From: DATKMS01 sp041497995
Lineage (GTDB): Bacteria > Desulfobacterota > Binatia > HRBIN30
Reading direction: 5' to 3'
DNA length: 11,493 nt
Assembly: GCA_041497995.1 (NCBI GenBank)
Contig: JBGQHM010000214.1
Coordinates: 1-11,493 of the forward strand
Part shown: one piece after another, positions 7,795 through 11,493 of the stretch
Position numbering within the stretch: position 1 is the stretch's first letter
Layout of the letters: each line of letters starts with the position of its first letter
Translations under genes and position numbers: made by a program
Notes under the pieces: generated by a model
Databases searched by the model: none
The model's input: only the letters and a program-made list of their open reading frames with translations
What the model was told of the DNA's origin: nothing

Positions 7795-8979
7795 ATGGAC
7801 CTGAATCCGTTCTCATTCGAGTTTCACGAAGACCCCTACCCCACCTACGCCTGGCTGCGTACGCACGCGCCGCTGCACTATCACCCGACCCTCGACTTCT
7901 ACACACTCGCCCGTTTCCGTGACGTCGTCGCGGCGTCGCAGGACTGGCACACCTACAGCTCCGCCGAGGGGACGTTGGTGGAACGCCTCGACCCGCGGCT
8001 GTTCGAAGCGACGCCGATGATGATCTTCATGGACCCGCCGCGCCATGATCGCTCGCGCAAGCTCGTCAGCAGCGTGTTCACTCCTCGGCGCGTCGGCAAT
8101 CTGGAACCGTTCATTCGCGCCACCGCGGTGCGACTCCTCGACCCGCTGGCCGCCAAAGGCGGCGGTGATTTCGTCAAGGAGTTCTCGGGGCCGTTCCCGA
8201 TGGAGATCATCTTCACCATGCTGGGCGTACCCGACGCCGATCGCCAGCAACTGCGCGCCTGGATGGACCTGGCCCTCGATCGCGATCGCGACACCCCGGC
8301 CATTCCGGCGCGCGCGATCGATGCGCAGATGCAAATGACGAAGTACTGGTACGAGCTGATCGGCGACCTGCGGCGCACCCCGAACGACGCCTTGATCAGC
8401 GGCCTGCTGACCGCAGAAGTGGAAACCGACGACGGCGGCAGCACACGCCTCAGCGACGGCGAGGTCATCGGGTTCTGCAGTCTATTGGGTGCGGCGGGAA
8501 ACGAAACGGTCACGAAGCTGCTCGCTAACGCGACGGTACTCTTCGCGCGCCATCCGGATCAGTATGCGGCCGTGGCTGCAGACTCGGGCGCCATTCCGAA
8601 CGCGGTCGAAGAAGTCTTGCGCTACTGGTCGCCGTCGCAATACCAGGGTCGGACAGTAACGTGTGATGTCGAGTGGTACGGACAGAAGGTGCCCAAGGGA
8701 GCGCGGCTTCTGCTGCTGACAGGAGCCGCCAATCGCGATGAGCGCGAGTTCAGCGACCCGGACCGGTTCGACATTACGCGCAACATTCCCATCGCGCTCG
8801 GCTTCGGCTACGGCGCGCACTTCTGCCTCGGCGCCTCGTTGGCGCGCTTGGAAAGCCGCGTCGCGCTCGAAGAGCTCACGCGTCGCTTCCCGCGCTTTCG
8901 CATCGACGAGTCGCGCTGCATCCGGGTACACATGAGCAACGTCCACGGCTTCGCCAGCGTCCCATTTGAAGCAGCGTGA
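7795..8979 (+). CDS. Cytochrome P450 (soluble bacterial type)
   Basis: A heme-thiolate monooxygenase of 394 residues, normal for soluble bacterial P450s that take electrons from ferredoxin and a reductase. Landmarks: start M-D-L-N-P-F-S-F-E-F-H-E-D-P-Y-P-T-Y, family-like; I-helix oxygen-activation motif A234-G235-N236-E237-T238; K-helix E273-V-L-R276; heme loop G-F-G-Y-G-A-H-F-C-L-G with proximal ligand C344. No N-terminal membrane anchor. ATG 7795 is preferred because it begins with the family motif, but the frame is open back to ATG 7687, which overlaps the stop of the preceding gene as ATGA and would add 36 residues. The paraoxonase gene begins 9 bases after the stop, so the two are likely co-transcribed. 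No ferredoxin or reductase gene is nearby, so redox partners must be encoded elsewhere. Substrate unknown; fatty acid, terpenoid or sterol-like compounds are common for such enzymes. Confidence 0.95.
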   Translation: MDLNPFSFEFHEDPYPTYAWLRTHAPLHYHPTLDFYTLARFRDVVAASQDWHTYSSAEGTLVERLDPRLFEATPMMIFMDPPRHDRSRKLVSSVFTPRRVGNLEPFIRATAVRLLDPLAAKGGGDFVKEFSGPFPMEIIFTMLGVPDADRQQLRAWMDLALDRDRDTPAIPARAIDAQMQMTKYWYELIGDLRRTPNDALISGLLTAEVETDDGGSTRLSDGEVIGFCSLLGAAGNETVTKLLANATVLFARHPDQYAAVAADSGAIPNAVEEVLRYWSPSQYQGRTVTCDVEWYGQKVPKGARLLLLTGAANRDEREFSDPDRFDITRNIPIALGFGYGAHFCLGASLARLESRVALEELTRRFPRFRIDESRCIRVHMSNVHGFASVPFEAA

Positions 8980-8988
8980 GAGGGCGGC

Positions 8989-10065
8989 ATGCTACGCAAG
9001 GTAGGTAAGGTGCTGGCGATCGCACTTGCGGTGGTCGCACTGGTGGTGGGTGTGTTCACCGTGCGCATCGTCTGGATCGGCGGCGTGTTCCGCAGCATCG
9101 AGCCGCATTTCGCCGGCCGCTGCCGCTTGGTGCAAGGACCGGTGGGACCCGAGGACCTCACGATTCATCCGAAGACCGGCGTGGCATACATCTCCGCGTC
9201 CGACCGCCGCGCGATGTTCGGCGGCAACCCGGTTCCCGGTGCCATCTTCTCCTATGATCTCAACGCCACCGAGCCGCATCCAATCAACCTCACGCCGAAC
9301 GCCGACATCTCCTTTCAGCCGCACGGAGTGAGTCTGTGGGTCGGCGACGACGGCCGCGAAGTGCTCTACGTCATCAATCACCCCGCGCCGCAGAGTGGGA
9401 AGCCGGCGAACACGGTAGAGATCTTCGACGTCATCGACGGCGTACTCCGCCACCGCGCGACGCTGACCGATCCATTGCTGGTGATGCCAAACGATCTCGT
9501 GGCCGTTGGCTACGACCGCTTCTATCTCACCAACACGCACGCCTACCCGCCTGGCCGGCTGCAGACCGCGGAAACGTTTCTGCAGATCCCGGGTGCAAAG
9601 GTTCTCCTGTACGCCGACGGCAGGTTCCGGCCGGCAATCGAGAATCTCGTGCTGCCCAACGGTATCAACATGAGTGCCGACGGCCGGACGATCTACGTCG
9701 CCGCAACGACACCCCGCAGTGTTCTCGTCTACGACCGCGATCCGCGCACCGACGCGCTGACCAAGCGCGACGAGATCTTCCTTGACAGCGGCCCTGACAA
9801 CATCGAGGTCGATGCGGACGGCAACCTATGGATCGGTGCGCATCCGAAGCTACTCAAGATCAACGCGGTGCGCGACGATCCCTCGGCGGTAGCGCCAGCG
9901 CAGGCGTTGCGCGTCTCGCGCGACGGCAGTGGCTATCGAGTCGACGAGGTGTACCTGAACGCAGGCGAGCAGATCGCCGCCGCCAGCGTCGCTGCGGTAC
10001 ACGGCCGGCGCTTGCTGATCGGTCAGATCTTCGGCAACGGCATCCTCGACTGCACCATGGAATAG
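8989..10065 (+). CDS. Membrane-anchored paraoxonase-family lactonase/arylesterase
   Basis: A 358-residue six-bladed beta-propeller hydrolase resembling animal paraoxonases (PON). Residues about 8-33 form one hydrophobic helix after a basic start, placing the enzyme on the outer face of the inner membrane or as an uncleaved signal anchor. Calcium ligands of PON1 are all matched: E55-D56 (PON1 E53-D54), N168-D169, N224 (P-N-G-I-N), D270-N271. The catalytic His dyad is matched by H112 (Q-P-H-G-V-S) and H131 (I-N-H-P), and a further conserved His by H285. C45 and C355 match the PON1 disulfide C42-C353, consistent with folding outside the cytoplasm. The family hydrolyses lactones, aryl esters and some organophosphates. 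AGGG lies 4 bases before the start, and the P450 stop is 9 bases upstream. SMP-30/gluconolactonase relatives are more distant in these motifs. Confidence 0.9.
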   Translation: MLRKVGKVLAIALAVVALVVGVFTVRIVWIGGVFRSIEPHFAGRCRLVQGPVGPEDLTIHPKTGVAYISASDRRAMFGGNPVPGAIFSYDLNATEPHPINLTPNADISFQPHGVSLWVGDDGREVLYVINHPAPQSGKPANTVEIFDVIDGVLRHRATLTDPLLVMPNDLVAVGYDRFYLTNTHAYPPGRLQTAETFLQIPGAKVLLYADGRFRPAIENLVLPNGINMSADGRTIYVAATTPRSVLVYDRDPRTDALTKRDEIFLDSGPDNIEVDADGNLWIGAHPKLLKINAVRDDPSAVAPAQALRVSRDGSGYRVDEVYLNAGEQIAAASVAAVHGRRLLIGQIFGNGILDCTME

Positions 10066-10075
10066 TGAAGCGGTA

Positions 10076-10103
10076 TTGAGCCGGTCGTCGCTTCGGCTAC
10101 AAC
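10076..10103 (+). promoter_or_regulatory. Possible promoter for the ABC-F gene
   Basis: TTGAGC (10076-10081) and TACAAC (10098-10103), 16 bases apart, each match 4 of 6 bases of the sigma-70 consensus. The -10 box ends only 10 bases before ATG 10114, and no Shine-Dalgarno sequence is visible, so a leaderless or near-leaderless transcript would result. Weak; read-through from the paraoxonase gene is equally possible. Confidence 0.25.
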
Positions 10104-10113
10104 TGCCGTCTTC

Positions 10114-11493
10114 ATGTCCCTGCTGCTCAGCTGCCAAACCATCAGCAAAGCCTACGGCGCCGCACCGTTGTTCGAGCAGCTCTCGTTTGGGCTCTTCGAG
10201 GGCGATCGTGTCGGCCTCGTGGGCCCGAACGGCGGCGGCAAGTCGACGCTGATAAGAATCCTCGCAGGCGCCGAGACGCCGGACAGTGGGACCCGAGCGG
10301 TACGCAAGCTGCTGCGACTGGGATACGTGCCGCAGGACGCGAGCTTTCCCCCGGATCAGCGCGTCGAAGACATCGTTACGGCGGCACTTGGTGACGACGT
10401 CTCCGATGCCGTCGACCGGCACACACGAGTCAACGTCGCACTTGCCAAGGTTGGTTTTCCTGACGTGCGGCAGCGTGCGGCGACGCTGTCGGGTGGCTGG
10501 ACCAAACGGCTGGCGATTGCCTGTGCCCTGGTACGCACCCCCGACCTGCTGTTGATGGACGAGCCCACCAACCATCTCGACGTCGAAGGTATCCTGTGGC
10601 TGGAGAAGCTGCTGCGCATGGAAGCGCTGGCGTATCTCGTCGTCAGCCATGATCGCTACTTCCTTGAGAACGTCACCAACCGCATCATCGAGCTGAATCG
10701 CTGCTACTCCACCGGCGTCTTTGATACACGCGGCAACTATAGCGACTTTCTGGAGAAGAAAGACGAGGCGCTGCGTGGGCAGGAGCGCTATCAAGAAACG
10801 CTGGCGAACCGTGTGCGGCGTGAAGTCGAGTGGTTGAAGCGCGGCCCGAAGGCACGCACGCGCAAGTCGGGGGCACGAATCCAAGACGCCGCGCAACTCA
10901 AGGATGAGCTGGCAACGGTCACCAGCCGGCTGGCAACCCGCACGGTGCGTCTCGACTTCAATGCCTCGGACCGTAAGACCAAGCGCCTGCTGGTGGCCGA
11001 CCAGATCGAGAAACGCTTTGGCAGCAGGACGCTCATTGAAGGCCTCAGCATGACGCTGTCGCCCGGCATGCGTCTGGGCATCCTCGGGCCCAACGGCAGC
11101 GGCAAGACGACGCTCTTGCGCTTGCTGACGGGTGACATAGCCGTCGACGGCGGAACCATCGAGCGCGCCGAGGGTCTGCGCATTGTCTATCTCGATCAGC
11201 ACCGCGAGCAGATCGATTCCACGCTGACGCTGCGCAAGGCCCTGGCGCCGCACGGAGATCAGGTGGTCTATTGTGACCGTCCGCTCCACGTCGTCACCTG
11301 GGCCAAGCGGTTCCTCTTCGCGCCCGAGCAGCTCGACATGCCGGTGGCTCAGCTCTCGGGCGGTGAGCGGGCACGCGTATCGATCGCGCAGCTCATGCTG
11401 CGTCCCGCCGACGTGCTGATTCTCGACGAGCCGACCAACGACCTCGACATCCCGACACTGGAGGTTCTGGAAGAAAGCCTGCTCGAGTTTCCC
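10114..11493 (+). CDS. ABC-F family ATPase, Uup-like (3' end outside window)
   Basis: A soluble duplicated ATPase without membrane domains; ABC-F proteins act at the ribosome, and Uup-type members are linked to ribosome function and DNA stability. The 460 visible codons hold two complete nucleotide-binding domains: Walker A G37-P-N-G-G-G-K-S-T45, signature L-S-G-G-W (125-129), Walker B with D149-E150 in M-D-E-P-T-N-H-L-D and S-H-D-R-Y-F; then the charged linker (about 195-270, with E-V-E-W-L-K-R-G-P-K-A-R-T-R-K); then Walker A G325-P-N-G-S-G-K-T-T333, signature L-S-G-G-E (414-418) and D438-E439 in L-D-E-P-T-N-D-L-D. L-S-G-G-W plus the W-L-K-R-G-P-K-A-R linker favour the Uup branch over EttA. 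The frame has no stop before the window end; about 140-180 residues, including any C-terminal coiled coil, are missing. Start ATG 10114 fits the family N-terminus; 48 bp separate it from the paraoxonase gene. Confidence 0.93.
   Translation, partial: MSLLLSCQTISKAYGAAPLFEQLSFGLFEGDRVGLVGPNGGGKSTLIRILAGAETPDSGTRAVRKLLRLGYVPQDASFPPDQRVEDIVTAALGDDVSDAVDRHTRVNVALAKVGFPDVRQRAATLSGGWTKRLAIACALVRTPDLLLMDEPTNHLDVEGILWLEKLLRMEALAYLVVSHDRYFLENVTNRIIELNRCYSTGVFDTRGNYSDFLEKKDEALRGQERYQETLANRVRREVEWLKRGPKARTRKSGARIQDAAQLKDELATVTSRLATRTVRLDFNASDRKTKRLLVADQIEKRFGSRTLIEGLSMTLSPGMRLGILGPNGSGKTTLLRLLTGDIAVDGGTIERAEGLRIVYLDQHREQIDSTLTLRKALAPHGDQVVYCDRPLHVVTWAKRFLFAPEQLDMPVAQLSGGERARVSIAQLMLRPADVLILDEPTNDLDIPTLEVLEESLLEFP

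Noticed and set aside
9850..11289. 479-residue open frame on the - strand
   Set aside because: It lies opposite the ABC-F ATPase and the end of the paraoxonase gene, both of which have full family motifs. The minus frame shows no known motif and is a GC-driven shadow.

Overview
The window is GC-rich, densely coded bacterial DNA with short intergenic gaps. Its genes look like a soil- or sediment-type Gram-negative heterotroph. The closest hint to lineage is the small exported protein at 7163-7690, whose paired EF-hand/dockerin-like repeats (GDCNxDxxVTIDELL..., then D-rich loop + VDEIL...GCP) recall proteins I associate with 'deltaproteobacterial' and Binatota-like genomes. This placement is an inference, not something the sequence proves.

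Region 1 (1-2872, + strand) is a sensor-kinase / response-regulator / glycogen gene run. It starts with the 3' part of a GAF-containing histidine kinase, whose stop overlaps the start of a stand-alone receiver protein. Eleven bases later comes glgC, ADP-glucose pyrophosphorylase. Region 2 (2910-5072, - strand) is a convergent gene for a short-type alpha-glucan phosphorylase (GlgP with an N-terminal DUF3417 region). Synthesis (ADP-glucose supply) and breakdown (phosphorolysis) of storage glucan therefore face each other across a 37-bp GC-rich hairpin gap.

Region 3 (5073-5210) is the divergent promoter region between glgP and a class III-type zinc alcohol dehydrogenase. It contains a 28-bp near-perfect palindrome. 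Region 4 (5211-6846, + strand) holds that dehydrogenase, immediately followed by the remains of a DUF4160 gene with no usable start, overlapping an intact DUF2442 gene. The dehydrogenase has the class III architecture but has lost two residues that normally bind glutathione.

Region 5 (6847-7162) is about 316 bp without a recognisable gene. Region 6 (7163-10065, + strand) holds the exported dockerin-like Cys-rich protein, then a soluble bacterial cytochrome P450, then (9 bp later) a membrane-anchored paraoxonase-type calcium lactonase/esterase with the full set of PON metal ligands and the His dyad. The P450 and the paraoxonase look co-transcribed. An oxidise-then-hydrolyse job on lipophilic lactones or esters is plausible but unproven.

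Region 7 (10114 to the right edge) is an ABC-F ATPase of the Uup-like type, cut by the window end. No tRNA, rRNA, CRISPR array or insertion sequence was seen. I did not find a whole undescribed system. The most unusual items are the broken DUF4160/DUF2442 pair, the palindrome, the altered class III dehydrogenase and the P450-paraoxonase pair.
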